From Dyadobacter diqingensis (GTDB lineage Bacteria > Bacteroidota > Bacteroidia > Cytophagales > Spirosomataceae): a stretch of 64,000 nt of DNA. Under the pieces are notes generated by a model that saw only the letters and a list, made by a program, of their open reading frames with translations, searched no databases and was not told the DNA's origin. The stretch lies in NCBI RefSeq assembly GCF_024220585.1, contig NZ_JAMXKF010000014.1, positions 1-64,000 of the forward strand. Direction: 5' to 3'. A program made the position numbers and the translations under genes. This document shows positions 25,992 to 35,892 of this stretch, piece after piece (the first letter of the stretch is position 1; the number at the start of each line of letters is the position of its first letter).

Positions 25992-27491
25992 TTACAGGTT
26001 GGGATTATTATTGATCTCGTTTAACGGAATCGGAAAGAGGTAATATTTACTGTTGGGAACCAGGGCAGTTCCATCCGGGAATTTGGTGATCCAGTGCCCC
26101 AAAACACTAACCGTAGCACCTTTGGTATCCACAAATTTCTCTGTTGTTTCCTTTCTTACCGGTGCGGTTTGTGTTCTCAAAATATCGTACAAACGGAAAC
26201 CTTCTCCCCATAACTCCTTACGACGTTCCAGTAAAATCTCATCGATTAAAGCGTTTTTGTCGAGTCCAGCTGTCAAATCAGCCAGGTTTCGTTTACGTCT
26301 CAGTTCATTTAAAGTTTCGATGGCAGCCGGCAGATTATTCAGTCTTGCTTTACTTTCGGCTTCAATCAGCAGTTGCTCCGACGAACGCATTAATACAATA
26401 TGTCCCTCATGATTAGGATACTTATTCCTGAATTTTTTATAGCGATAACCTCTGTAAAGAGCCTCTGCCGGCTGTTTGGCAATTTCGAATAACGTTTTGC
26501 GGATATCGTTCTGATTAAACAAAGCGATAAAATTCGGATCCGGCATTATGCTGTTATAACCATAATAGAGGTTAGTACCGGCTGCATCCGTTGCATATGG
26601 AGTTGTTTCGATATAGGCAAGATACGACGCCCCGCCCAAATTCTGCGTTACCGTTTGCGGATGCCCCCAGATCCATTCAGGATTACTTACATCACTGAAT
26701 CCCTGTGTGTACTGTTCCGCGGTCATAATCGGATAGCCGGCACGAGCTTTGACGGCATAATCCCGGGCCAGTTCCCATTTTTCCTGTGTAAGATAGGTGC
26801 GCGCAAACAGCCCGTATACGACGTTAAGGTCGGGACGATTTTTGACGGTGCGGGTGTATCCGGTCAGCAACTTTTCAGCTTCTGTTAAATCACTGATCAC
26901 CAGATTGTAGATCTCCTCGACCGTTGCGCGCGGTTTGGGCACTGTGCTCGGGGTAGTAGGATCTGTGTAAATAGGAACAGCCTTCGCCTTTGCATCTTTG
27001 GCATATGTAAATTGATACTGCCGCACTAAATTCAGGTAGTTGTTGGCACGTAACGCATAAGCTTGTCCTTTGAGGTATTTCAAACTGGGCTTGCTGGTAT
27101 CGTCGATTTTAATATTTGCAATAATATTGTTGGTATGATCAATCGATGTGTATTGCAACGTCCAGAAAAACAGTGCGCGCCTCGTTGTGTTGTCAAACGG
27201 ATCGCGGTAAGGATACGAGTCCCTGAACCCATACCGGCCGTCCCTTGCAAACGCATCCTCTCCCATGACGTCGTGTGTCAAGAAAATTGTAGGCAGCCCC
27301 GGATTGTCCTGAGAAGTGCTGTTTTCCAGAAGAAAACGGATCGAACCATTTACAAAAGCATCAATATTGGCCTCAGAGGAAAATACCTCCGGAGTGGTGA
27401 TCTGTGTTGCGGGAGCGGTATCGAAGAAATCGTCGCTGCACGATGTAAACAAAGCCAGGGCAACGAGTAAATAACTGAATTTACGTATCAT
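25992..27491 (-). CDS. SusD/RagB-family nutrient-binding outer-membrane lipoprotein
   Basis: The protein has 499 residues from ATG 27491, chosen so that the signal sequence MIRKFSYLLVALALF leads into the lipobox TSC. The early motif DDFFDTAPATQITTPEVF, the TPR-like helices (RGQAYALRA-type region, YNLVISDLTEAEKLL) and the C-terminal LLIEAESKARLNN and RRKELWGEGFRLYDILR are typical of SusD. It binds oligosaccharide or other nutrient at the cell surface and caps the SusC channel. It lies 19 bp downstream of its SusC. No hydrolase is next to it, so the substrate is unknown. Confidence 0.95.
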   Translation of the reverse strand: MIRKFSYLLVALALFTSCSDDFFDTAPATQITTPEVFSSEANIDAFVNGSIRFLLENSTSQDNPGLPTIFLTHDVMGEDAFARDGRYGFRDSYPYRDPFDNTTRRALFFWTLQYTSIDHTNNIIANIKIDDTSKPSLKYLKGQAYALRANNYLNLVRQYQFTYAKDAKAKAVPIYTDPTTPSTVPKPRATVEEIYNLVISDLTEAEKLLTGYTRTVKNRPDLNVVYGLFARTYLTQEKWELARDYAVKARAGYPIMTAEQYTQGFSDVSNPEWIWGHPQTVTQNLGGASYLAYIETTPYATDAAGTNLYYGYNSIMPDPNFIALFNQNDIRKTLFEIAKQPAEALYRGYRYKKFRNKYPNHEGHIVLMRSSEQLLIEAESKARLNNLPAAIETLNELRRKRNLADLTAGLDKNALIDEILLERRKELWGEGFRLYDILRTQTAPVRKETTEKFVDTKGATVSVLGHWITKFPDGTALVPNSKYYLFPIPLNEINNNPNL

Positions 27492-27510
27492 AGTTTGATA
27501 AGTGTTGTAG

Positions 27511-30500
27511 TTAAAATGATACATTTAAAACTGCTGAAAATGATTTTTGCGCAGGATAGCGATAGTACGTAGATCCCGAGATGGTCTGTTCCGGGTCTAA
27601 TCCTTTATGCCCGTAAAAGGTCAGGAGGTTATCCCCTACCAAACGTATTTTAACGTCCGTTAAAGAAAGTCGGGACACCAGGCTACGAGGCAATGAATAC
27701 GCAATGGAGATATTTTTCAATCGTGCATACGTGGCATCATACAAGAATCGGGTCGAAGGAATGGTATTCCATGCGTCCGAAACGTAGGTGAGACGAGGAT
27801 AATCCGTATTTGTATTTTCCGGTGTCCAGCGGTTAAGCGCTTCCTTCGACCAGGCACGACCTGGTGCATTACCAAGATGTGTGATCATCGGCTGGTCTCC
27901 GTCGAAAATTTTCCCGCCAATGCTGTACGATAACAGAAAGGAGAACTCAAAATTTTTGTAGGAAACGTTGTTGTTCAACCCACCGTACACATCCGGAAGA
28001 GAACTTCCCTGAAAATAAGGAGTGGCTTCGGTCTGATTTTCGGTAGTGGTCCTGCTCGTCACATTTTTGTTTCCGTCCAAAACATCCTTATACCAGGTGG
28101 CTTTGCCATTTTGCGGATTTACACCTGCCCATTCCTTTATGTAAAAATCATAAACAGATCCGCCTTCAACCATCTTTTTTGTATTCCCGTACTGGCCGAT
28201 AGCACCCGTCAGTATTTCCTTCTGCGGCAATTTTGTGATCTTGTTGGTATAGTGCCCGAAATTCAAAGTGACATTCCATCTGAAATCCTTGGTGCGGATC
28301 GGTACACCGGTAATTTGTCCGTCAATCCCCCGATTACTTAATGAGCCAATGTTGGCATCAATCCCGCTATAACCGGTTGATGGTGAAAGCGGCCTGTTGA
28401 ACAATAAGTCTTTTGACCGGCGGTCGAAAACGTCCAACTGGGCCGAGATCCGGTTGTTAAACAAGGAAATGTCAACACCGAAATTGAGATTCAGGTTGGT
28501 CTCCCATTTTAAATTCGGTGTAGGAAGAGCAGAGGGCCTTAACCCCAGTTTATCCAGACTGTTGTAAATAGAGTAGAATCCACCATAAGCGTAATCGCCT
28601 ACTTTATCGTTCCCTTGTGCCCCGTAGCTGGCACGCAGATTAAGATTATCCAGACGGGATATGTTTTTCAGGAATGCTTCCTCTTTGATATTCCAGGCGG
28701 CGCCCACCGACCAAAAATTGCCCCATCTACTTTCTTTACTAAATCGGGATGAGCCGTCACGGCGATAACTTGTGGAAAAATGATAACGTCCCAGATAGTC
28801 ATAATCCAGTTTGGCTAGTCCACTCCCTAACCTGTAATCCGATGAAGTTCCATTAAATACACCACTGAGCGTGCCGGCAGATGGCTCGGTTTTTTCTAAA
28901 ACCTGAAAACCGGTACGACTTCCGGATAAAGAAGAAATATTATTTACATAAATCTCAGGACCCGCAAGCAGGTTCAGTGAGTGATTCGCACCCAGGTTGA
29001 CTGAGTAATTCAGGAAGCTGTTGACAGTATAGTTAAGTTCACGGCTTGAACTTCTGGATGCGGATCCTGCACCGTCGGTTATTACGCCTGTACTGTAATA
29101 GGAATGTGAATAGGTATGCGAAGAAATCCCGCGATAATCCACGTTCGCAGTCGTTTTTAAAAACAGCCCTTTCAGAAATGTAATCGTGAAATTGGTTCCG
29201 AGCAATACGGCGTCTGTCTGCTCACCCGATATCGCATTCTCGGCCGAGCCCAGAATATTTGAACCACTCGCTGCGGTAGTCGGGCGATATCTTCCGTAAT
29301 CCCATTTTTTATTACCAGCCTCATCCAACAGATAAGATCCGTCCGGGTTACGTTCGTAAACAGGATAAATATTCGATATGAGCCGCTGAAAATTGGCAAA
29401 GTTACCGGTATTGCTGTCACTTTGTGTAGGCGTCTTTTGAAATCCTGACGACAACGAGACATTGGCGCCTGCTTCAAACCAGCTATTGACTTTCGATTGT
29501 ATGTTGGTACGAAGATTAAAACGTCTGAAATCAGAGGTTCTGATCCAGCCTTGTTCGTTCAGATATCCAGCTGAAAGAAAATACTTGGTGTTAGCACTCC
29601 CACCGCCGATGCTCAGGTCATACTGCTGCCGGATCCCCCGACGGGAGATGGCTTTCCCCCAATCGTCATTCCAGAGGGCAGTCGCGCCAGGAGCTAACTT
29701 GCCGTCCAGGCCAACCGGCTTAGGGTACTTCGGCCCGAAGATATTGACTTTCAATGAGCCATCGACCAGATAATCCGTCGCATACTGAGCTGCCACGTCC
29801 GCTGTTTTGCCCTGATCCACCTGCGTGTTACGGATGGCTTCCCACTGTAATTCATAATAATCCTTCGCTGACAAATACTCGTAATCTTTCACAGCACGAC
29901 CCGTATATCCGTAGTTGACTGAAAAATTGAAAGTGGGTTTGGAATTCAATGATCCGGATTTTGTGGTAATAACAATCACACCATTAGCACCCCGTGAACC
30001 ATATAGTGCGCTTGCCGTCGCATCTTTCAATACGGAGATGGACTGAATATCTCTGGGATTTAAATTATTGGCATTCGCTCCGGGTATACCATCGACCACA
30101 TAAAGCGGAGCCGTTGACGCATTGACAGAACCCACACCCCGCACAAACAGGTCGGCATCGGCACCCGGCTGACCGGCAGACGCAATGGATTGAAGCCCCG
30201 GCACAGTGCCCTGCAAAGCCTTACCGATGGAAGTGATTTGCAGATTTTCAATGTCACGTGCATTGACCACCGATACAGATCCCGTATAACTCGACCTTTT
30301 GGCTGTTGTGTAACCCACGACGACGGTCTCGTCCAGCTGGTTTGTTGTTTCAGCCAATTCGATACTGAATGACTCCTGGCTAAGGCCTGTTGATATTTCC
30401 TGGGTTTTATACCCCAAAAAACTTACTACGAGGGTCAACGGCAAAGGTTTATTGGTCGATATGCTAAACTTCCCGTTTGCATCAGAAATCGTCCCGATAT

Positions 30501-30687
30501 CCGTTGATTTAATGATAACGGTGGCGCCTACTATCACCTGTTTCTTGTCGTCGAGGACCGTCCCGCGGATCACGCTTTGTCCATAACTGCTAAGACAGCA
30601 GGCAATAAGGAACAAAAATGTGTACTGTGTTTTTTTGAAGAACGAGCGCTTGTAATGGCTCTCAAATGCTGGTAATTTATTTTTCAT
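27511..30687 (-). CDS. SusC/RagA-family TonB-linked outer-membrane transporter
   Basis: The protein has 1058 residues. The order is signal peptide (to about residue 36), carboxypeptidase-regulatory-like domain (SVIRGTVLDDKKQVIVGATV), TonB-box region (LDETVVVGYTTAKRSSYTGS), plug (VPGLQSIASAGQPGAD, IPGANANNLNPRDIQSISVL, GSRGANGVIVITTKSG) and a 22-strand barrel that ends FSAVLNVSF. It imports a ligand through the outer membrane using TonB energy together with the SusD at 25992. It lacks the STN signalling domain, so it is not expected to be sensed by a FecR/sigma pair. Confidence 0.95.
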   Translation of the reverse strand: MKNKLPAFESHYKRSFFKKTQYTFLFLIACCLSSYGQSVIRGTVLDDKKQVIVGATVIIKSTDIGTISDANGKFSISTNKPLPLTLVVSFLGYKTQEISTGLSQESFSIELAETTNQLDETVVVGYTTAKRSSYTGSVSVVNARDIENLQITSIGKALQGTVPGLQSIASAGQPGADADLFVRGVGSVNASTAPLYVVDGIPGANANNLNPRDIQSISVLKDATASALYGSRGANGVIVITTKSGSLNSKPTFNFSVNYGYTGRAVKDYEYLSAKDYYELQWEAIRNTQVDQGKTADVAAQYATDYLVDGSLKVNIFGPKYPKPVGLDGKLAPGATALWNDDWGKAISRRGIRQQYDLSIGGGSANTKYFLSAGYLNEQGWIRTSDFRRFNLRTNIQSKVNSWFEAGANVSLSSGFQKTPTQSDSNTGNFANFQRLISNIYPVYERNPDGSYLLDEAGNKKWDYGRYRPTTAASGSNILGSAENAISGEQTDAVLLGTNFTITFLKGLFLKTTANVDYRGISSHTYSHSYYSTGVITDGAGSASRSSSRELNYTVNSFLNYSVNLGANHSLNLLAGPEIYVNNISSLSGSRTGFQVLEKTEPSAGTLSGVFNGTSSDYRLGSGLAKLDYDYLGRYHFSTSYRRDGSSRFSKESRWGNFWSVGAAWNIKEEAFLKNISRLDNLNLRASYGAQGNDKVGDYAYGGFYSIYNSLDKLGLRPSALPTPNLKWETNLNLNFGVDISLFNNRISAQLDVFDRRSKDLLFNRPLSPSTGYSGIDANIGSLSNRGIDGQITGVPIRTKDFRWNVTLNFGHYTNKITKLPQKEILTGAIGQYGNTKKMVEGGSVYDFYIKEWAGVNPQNGKATWYKDVLDGNKNVTSRTTTENQTEATPYFQGSSLPDVYGGLNNNVSYKNFEFSFLLSYSIGGKIFDGDQPMITHLGNAPGRAWSKEALNRWTPENTNTDYPRLTYVSDAWNTIPSTRFLYDATYARLKNISIAYSLPRSLVSRLSLTDVKIRLVGDNLLTFYGHKGLDPEQTISGSTYYRYPAQKSFSAVLNVSF

Positions 30688-31455
30688 AAGTCAGGAGTGA
30701 TTTTGCTTAGGATGGTTTTCATGGCACATTTTCGGATTAATCATTAGGGTTTGATCTAAAAAATTGTAAATGATTTAATGCTGTTTCTTTGTCTGTCGTT
30801 ACATATGCAATTCGTTTGGTTTATAAAAGGTCAGCTCCGAAATGATCTGATATTCAAATGTGTAGGCACCAAAATGAATCATACTGGTTAGCATTTGACT
30901 TTTTCCAGATTTGAATACCAGTTGGATCTACTATCTTAAGGTGCTGCTCGTAGAAGCTAGGATGATTTCGCCGTTAGTACCGGGTTATCTAAATGCGCGC
31001 GAGAAAAATCCGACGGTCAACGAACCGCGGATTTATTTAATCCATTTTTCAATTAAGAATATATAGCCTATAAATTTAATAGACAAAAAAAGTTGATTTG
31101 GATTGTTTTTCAGACGAAAAGCAGAATTGTTTTTTTATTGTACCACAAACCGCATTAGGGAAAGGGTAAGGTATAGGTCACTAAAAATTCTGAAAGTCGG
31201 ACGATCACGCGAGAAAAACGCTTTGGATCAGTTGAAGATAATTGTTCTGAAAATTGAACAGATTTCAGAACAGTTTGGAACAGAGCTGCGACTGTTAATA
31301 CGTACGCCACAAGCATTTTGAAAAATGGAAAGATTAAGCCCTCGGCAGATGTTTCTACATTGGAATTACCGCGTAATGCCAATGTGCATCCGAAGCCAGG
31401 AACTTTTAACGCCTAATTATCTGTCTAGTTCTAAAATGACTCACAAGAAAGCTTT
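30688..31455. other. Long gap upstream of SusC, no supported gene
   Basis: These 768 bp separate the divergent susC and luciferase-like genes. Both strands show only short frames (for example 31103-31321) with no recognisable motif. The stretch should contain both promoters; it may also hold a fully decayed gene, but I see no evidence good enough to call one. Confidence 0.5.
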
Positions 31456-32478
31456 ATGAAGAAAATAGGATTTCTATCGTTCGGACATTGGTCTAACCAT
31501 CCGGCTTATAAAGCCCAGACAGCGAGCGACACATTGCTTCAATCCATTGATTTGGCTGTTGCTGCCGAAGAGATCGGTTTAGACGGCGCTTATTTTCGCG
31601 TTCACCATTTTGCATCGCAGTTAGCATCGCCATTTCCTTTACTTTCCGCTATTGGTGCCAAAACGAGTAAAATAGAGATCGGGACGGGCGTGATTGATAT
31701 GCGTTATGAAAATCCACTCTATATGGTGGAAGATGCCGGCGCTGCGGATTTAATTTCAGAAGGCCGATTGCAGCTGGGTATTAGCAGGGGATCGCCGGAA
31801 CAGGTTATTGATGGGTGGCGTTATTTTGGGTACGAACCGGAGACGGGAGAAACCGACGCAGATATGGGACGTCGTAAAGCACTGGAGTTTCTGGAAAGAC
31901 TAAAAGGTGTAGGATTTGCACAGCCTAATCCATACCCGATGTTTCCGAACCCGCCTGGCTTGCTTCGTCTGGAGCCCCATTCAGAAGAATTGCGGGAACG
32001 TATTTGGTGGGGCGCGGCCTCCAATGCTACTGCGGTTTGGGCTGCCGAAAACGGAATGTATCTTCAAAGTTCTACTTTGAAATACGATGAAAGCGGCAAA
32101 CCCTTTCATGTGCAGCAAGCCGAGCAGATCAGATTGTACAAAGAAGCCTGGAAAAAAGCGGGACATCAGCGCGAACCAAGGGTTTCCGTGAGCCGGTCTA
32201 TTTTCGCCCTGGTAAACGATCAGGACCGCTATTACTTTGGACAGGAAGCTGATCGGAGGGATAAGATCGGAATGATTGAACAGGACAAACGCGCGATTTT
32301 CGGTAGAAGTTACGCCGCGGAACCAGATCAACTCATAAAAGAACTGGCGCAGGACGAAGCTATTCAGGAAGCTGATACAATTCTTTTGACAATACCCAAT
32401 ACACTCGGCGTTGACTACAACGTGCATGTGCTTTCTTCTATTTTAGAGCACGTAGCACCCGGACTGGGGTGGCGTTGA
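31456..32478 (+). CDS. LLM-class (luciferase-like) flavin-dependent oxidoreductase
   Basis: The protein has 340 residues in the bacterial-luciferase TIM-barrel: KKIGFLSFGHWSNHPAYKAQ at the start, AAEEIGLDGAYFRVHHFASQ, IEIGTGVIDMRYENPLYMVE and LQLGISRGSPEQVIDGWRYF. These fit the FMN/F420-dependent LLM group. It is expected to oxidise a small hydrophobic compound with reduced FMN. It is a single gene with its own terminator at 32513. The substrate is unknown. Confidence 0.88.
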   Translation: MKKIGFLSFGHWSNHPAYKAQTASDTLLQSIDLAVAAEEIGLDGAYFRVHHFASQLASPFPLLSAIGAKTSKIEIGTGVIDMRYENPLYMVEDAGAADLISEGRLQLGISRGSPEQVIDGWRYFGYEPETGETDADMGRRKALEFLERLKGVGFAQPNPYPMFPNPPGLLRLEPHSEELRERIWWGAASNATAVWAAENGMYLQSSTLKYDESGKPFHVQQAEQIRLYKEAWKKAGHQREPRVSVSRSIFALVNDQDRYYFGQEADRRDKIGMIEQDKRAIFGRSYAAEPDQLIKELAQDEAIQEADTILLTIPNTLGVDYNVHVLSSILEHVAPGLGWR

Positions 32479-32512
32479 TTTAGAAGAAAACGCTGGTTCA
32501 GTATATTTTTCG

Positions 32513-32553
32513 CGTGGCAATAACCGGTTTAACCGATTGTTGCCACGATTTTT
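32513..32553 (+). terminator. Rho-independent terminator
   Basis: CGTGGCAA (32513-32520) pairs with TTGCCACG (32540-32547), and the stem extends inward with AACCGGTT/AACCGATT with minor mismatch. ATTTTTAA follows. It ends the LLM oxidoreductase gene. Confidence 0.8.
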
Positions 32554-32887
32554 AAGGCTTGTGTTTTACTTTCCGATGGTTAATTTGATCATTACAACTA
32601 CAAAATTCTGTCTGGAACCCCGCAATGAGCTGCCTGAACAACGGGAAACGATAAGTATTTGTCTGGATCATGGGTAAAATGGATAATTGGGCTGGGGAAA
32701 AGATCTAAGGGCTATTATTGAGTTTTCCCTCAAATTTTAATTATTGTAGGCCAATTTAGAGTGCGGTATGCTAGTTTTAGCCTTATATATCAATTTTCAT
32801 ATCGAGCTGGAATCATTCCTGTGCGCGATCGAACGAGGCTGAGACTCTGCTCAATCGCACACAAGACAAATTTAACGGGGCAACAAA
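32554..32887. other. Convergent gap without visible features
   Basis: These 334 bp lie between the terminator of the plus-strand oxidoreductase and the 3' end of the minus-strand glycosidase. No gene, repeat or strong hairpin was seen. Confidence 0.5.
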
Positions 32888-35770
32888 CTAGTCAAATGCC
32901 TTTTCCCGAAGCAAACGTACTGGGCCAAGAAGACCTGACGGAGTCAGTTGCCAAGTTTCCAACACTTTAATGTTAGTTTTTGTCAGGCGCTTTTCTGTCG
33001 GTTTTAGCCTGTCGCCAATCAATCGGTTACGCCATGTATTGACAACTTCTATTTTTAAATCATTGCCAGCCTCTTTCAGCATTCCGGTTACAGATACCCG
33101 GAAGGGCGGTGCCCAGACAATACCCAGATCCTTTTCATTCAAAACAACCCTGGCAATCCCTATATCTTTCACTTCTCCAAGATCAAGGTAAACAGGTTCG
33201 CCCTTTGTCAAATCCTGATCCGCATCAAATTGCTTATGATACACGGCTGTGCCTGAATAGTACTTTATTCCCTCCTCATTTTTATCAGTCCAGCTGATAA
33301 GCTCATCAAATACTGTACTGACCGGGCCTCCCCATTTTGGGTCAAACGACACGTTCCAACTCCCATGTAGAGTGGCTTGGTGCTCAAGATGAATACGTTT
33401 TGATTTCTTATCTCCATTTTTTTCAGGAGAAATCTCATCTTTAAATATAATAAAGGCCGATCCAAATGGATCAAAATTCAATGTTAGATAAGTTCTGCCG
33501 TTTTTCTGGTAAAATGCATTTACTGACTTTGTCTCTCCCGTTACAGGGTTCCAAAGTTCTGGTTGCTTTCCGGTGATGCGAAAAGCGGCAGTCATTTCCG
33601 AAGATGCTTTGTTTTGACTACTGATAAAATAGAGATCAACATCTTGTTCTCTCCTGTGAATGTAATCATATTTACTACCTGTTTCTTGTTGTTCAACCTC
33701 CATATCGGGATCAATCCCTTCCGACATCAGGTACTCCGCCGCCGTCTTACCCCAAATCAATTTACCTTTCCCCACACTTCTTACACCTGTTGGCTCAGAA
33801 CTCATACCCCAAAGTTCATCCGCTATTTCCCTGATTTTTTTCTCAGAAGATGGATACCCCACCAAACTGGCAGTTGTAACGGGTTTGAAGCCGATAATAG
33901 ATGCGCCTGCTTGGATCAGCGACTGCACTTTCACTAGTGCGGCAAGTGACAGCGTTTTATGATCCGGCAAAGCAAGTACCTTGTATGATACTCCGTGAGG
34001 CAAAAAAATGTTTCCATTTTTCACTTCCAGTTGCAGTAGCCGCTGCTCGTCGATTAAGTCATAATCAAAACCGGGAAGTGCTTTGGCAGGATCATCTTCT
34101 TTTAGTCTTCCGATATTGGGAGAATGGTCCCCGTAGTAGTAGAGGACATCTGCTATCGAACGTCCTTTCTGCAACAGATACTGGCAACGGGTCAGGTATT
34201 TGATGAATTCCGTCGAATAATTCCACCATGTAACATTAGGATTAAAGTGCGTTCCGGCAAAGTATTCCTGTCCTGGCAGTCCCATGGATTTAGGAGATGC
34301 CGTAAATGTATGTAGATAGACAAGATTTAACCCTGCGCAGAATTCGTGATCAACGCTGGGTTTCATATCCGACCACATCACGTCGTTCCAGTGAGGTCCA
34401 ATCGTTGTGAATGATTCGGCCCCAACCAATTGTTTATTATGAATTTTAGCCGCGCTACCAGCCTGTTTAACGAAGAATCGGTCAATGGGTCTGGAACGAT
34501 GGGGAGAGGGGGACCAGAACTCGCTCATCATAATTTCGCTGTATGCATAATTTTTCAACCCGTCGAAAGGGCCAGCATGTGGGCCGGCAGACTCGGGTTG
34601 AATTCCAATTCCATACTGACCGGCTCTTTTAGCAAATGTTCCATAATGCTTGTCTGCAATCAGATCTCCAAGAGTTTTTCTCAAATCAGAAAGAAAACGG
34701 TTACTTATCTCCCGGCTGTCAATGATCTTACCAGCCATCACCGGAAGATAGGGTATCGGATCGTAGCCTCTGTATTTGAGAAAATCCTTTTCAAAGCCTT
34801 CAGTCCAGTTAAGCCCGCCTGCCTCAAAACTATCTGTCTGCAGATATCGAAGCGTCTTACCAGCCAATGGACCAATTGCTTTTAAAAGTGGCTCTATATT
34901 GGTATCCCAATAACGGTTAAAGTTTTTTTCACTCAAATAATCTATTACATGCCCCTGCCATGCTCCGCTGGAAGTGGACACCTCAGCATCAGTCGGAGTA
35001 TACCCGAAACGTAGTATCGTCCATTCCCCTGCTGGTACTTTCCATTCAAGTTTGTCTCCTTTCAGGTATCTTGTAATATTTAATACTTGTTTTTTACTGG
35101 CGTCCTCTTCCCCCGGAGTACCGGCCATATCAGTAAGCAGAGAACGTGTTTCGGGCGCAGATCCCCCAACTTCGCGGGTAGCAGCTTTATTTTTAAAATC
35201 ACGTATAGGAACCCGATTCTTAAATGTTTTGCTGGGGATAGCCAGAACAACAATATCATGGTAATAATTGTATCGTACTTCGGGCTTAGGCAGTGCGATA
35301 GGTACTTTTATGCCGCCTTTAACCTTTGTTTCTGAAAATACCACCTGTTTCGCGGTTTCGGCAGGAGTTACATCCGGTCCTCCCAGGTTCCATCCACTTT
35401 GAATACTCATAGACATCACCAGCCCCAGGCGATCGGCTTCTTTCATAGCGTGAACATATAGGTCGCTCCATTCCGATGATCCGAACATCGGCCCGGCTGG
35501 AACTTGTCCATTCCCTCGTTGCTCAGCTCCTCCGGCATCAAAAAGACATGCGCCACTGAACCCCTTGGCCTTCATTTCTTCGAGATCTCTCGTAATGACC
35601 TCCTTATCAACATTTCCGTTAAGCCACCACCACCAGCAGCGTATACCATATTCTGACGATGGATTTTTAAACACTGATTCAGAAACTATAGCAGTGCTTT
35701 TCTGAGCAGATACCCTTAGACATAGGAGAAGCCCTGCCAAAAAGTAAATCGAACGTAATTTGAGAAGCAT
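32888..35770 (-). CDS. GH106-like alpha-L-rhamnosidase
   Basis: The protein has 960 residues with a signal peptide (LLKLRSIYFLAGLLLCLRVS, then AQ). The N-terminal motif RCWWWWLNGNVDKEVITRDL, SGACLFDAGGAEQ, SMSIQSGWNLGGPDVTP and the C-terminal beta-sandwich (YLDLGEVKDIGIARVVLNEK, LGIVWAPPFRVSVTG) are characteristic of GH106, whose members release L-rhamnose from plant polysaccharides or glycosides. It should be periplasmic or surface-exposed. It lies downstream of the SusD/SusC/FecR/sigma genes on the same strand, so it is the catalytic part of that utilisation locus, pointing to a rhamnose-containing glycan. Confidence 0.88.
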   Translation of the reverse strand: MLLKLRSIYFLAGLLLCLRVSAQKSTAIVSESVFKNPSSEYGIRCWWWWLNGNVDKEVITRDLEEMKAKGFSGACLFDAGGAEQRGNGQVPAGPMFGSSEWSDLYVHAMKEADRLGLVMSMSIQSGWNLGGPDVTPAETAKQVVFSETKVKGGIKVPIALPKPEVRYNYYHDIVVLAIPSKTFKNRVPIRDFKNKAATREVGGSAPETRSLLTDMAGTPGEEDASKKQVLNITRYLKGDKLEWKVPAGEWTILRFGYTPTDAEVSTSSGAWQGHVIDYLSEKNFNRYWDTNIEPLLKAIGPLAGKTLRYLQTDSFEAGGLNWTEGFEKDFLKYRGYDPIPYLPVMAGKIIDSREISNRFLSDLRKTLGDLIADKHYGTFAKRAGQYGIGIQPESAGPHAGPFDGLKNYAYSEIMMSEFWSPSPHRSRPIDRFFVKQAGSAAKIHNKQLVGAESFTTIGPHWNDVMWSDMKPSVDHEFCAGLNLVYLHTFTASPKSMGLPGQEYFAGTHFNPNVTWWNYSTEFIKYLTRCQYLLQKGRSIADVLYYYGDHSPNIGRLKEDDPAKALPGFDYDLIDEQRLLQLEVKNGNIFLPHGVSYKVLALPDHKTLSLAALVKVQSLIQAGASIIGFKPVTTASLVGYPSSEKKIREIADELWGMSSEPTGVRSVGKGKLIWGKTAAEYLMSEGIDPDMEVEQQETGSKYDYIHRREQDVDLYFISSQNKASSEMTAAFRITGKQPELWNPVTGETKSVNAFYQKNGRTYLTLNFDPFGSAFIIFKDEISPEKNGDKKSKRIHLEHQATLHGSWNVSFDPKWGGPVSTVFDELISWTDKNEEGIKYYSGTAVYHKQFDADQDLTKGEPVYLDLGEVKDIGIARVVLNEKDLGIVWAPPFRVSVTGMLKEAGNDLKIEVVNTWRNRLIGDRLKPTEKRLTKTNIKVLETWQLTPSGLLGPVRLLREKAFD

Positions 35771-35892
35771 GAGAAATAATGGTTTTAGCCCGGCAAATAA
35801 TTTTCATTGAAAGCCGGGATGTTGGGTGTAAATAAATTACCCGGTTTTTTATGACCGGGTAAAAAAATGTCAATAACGATCTGACAGTTAAA

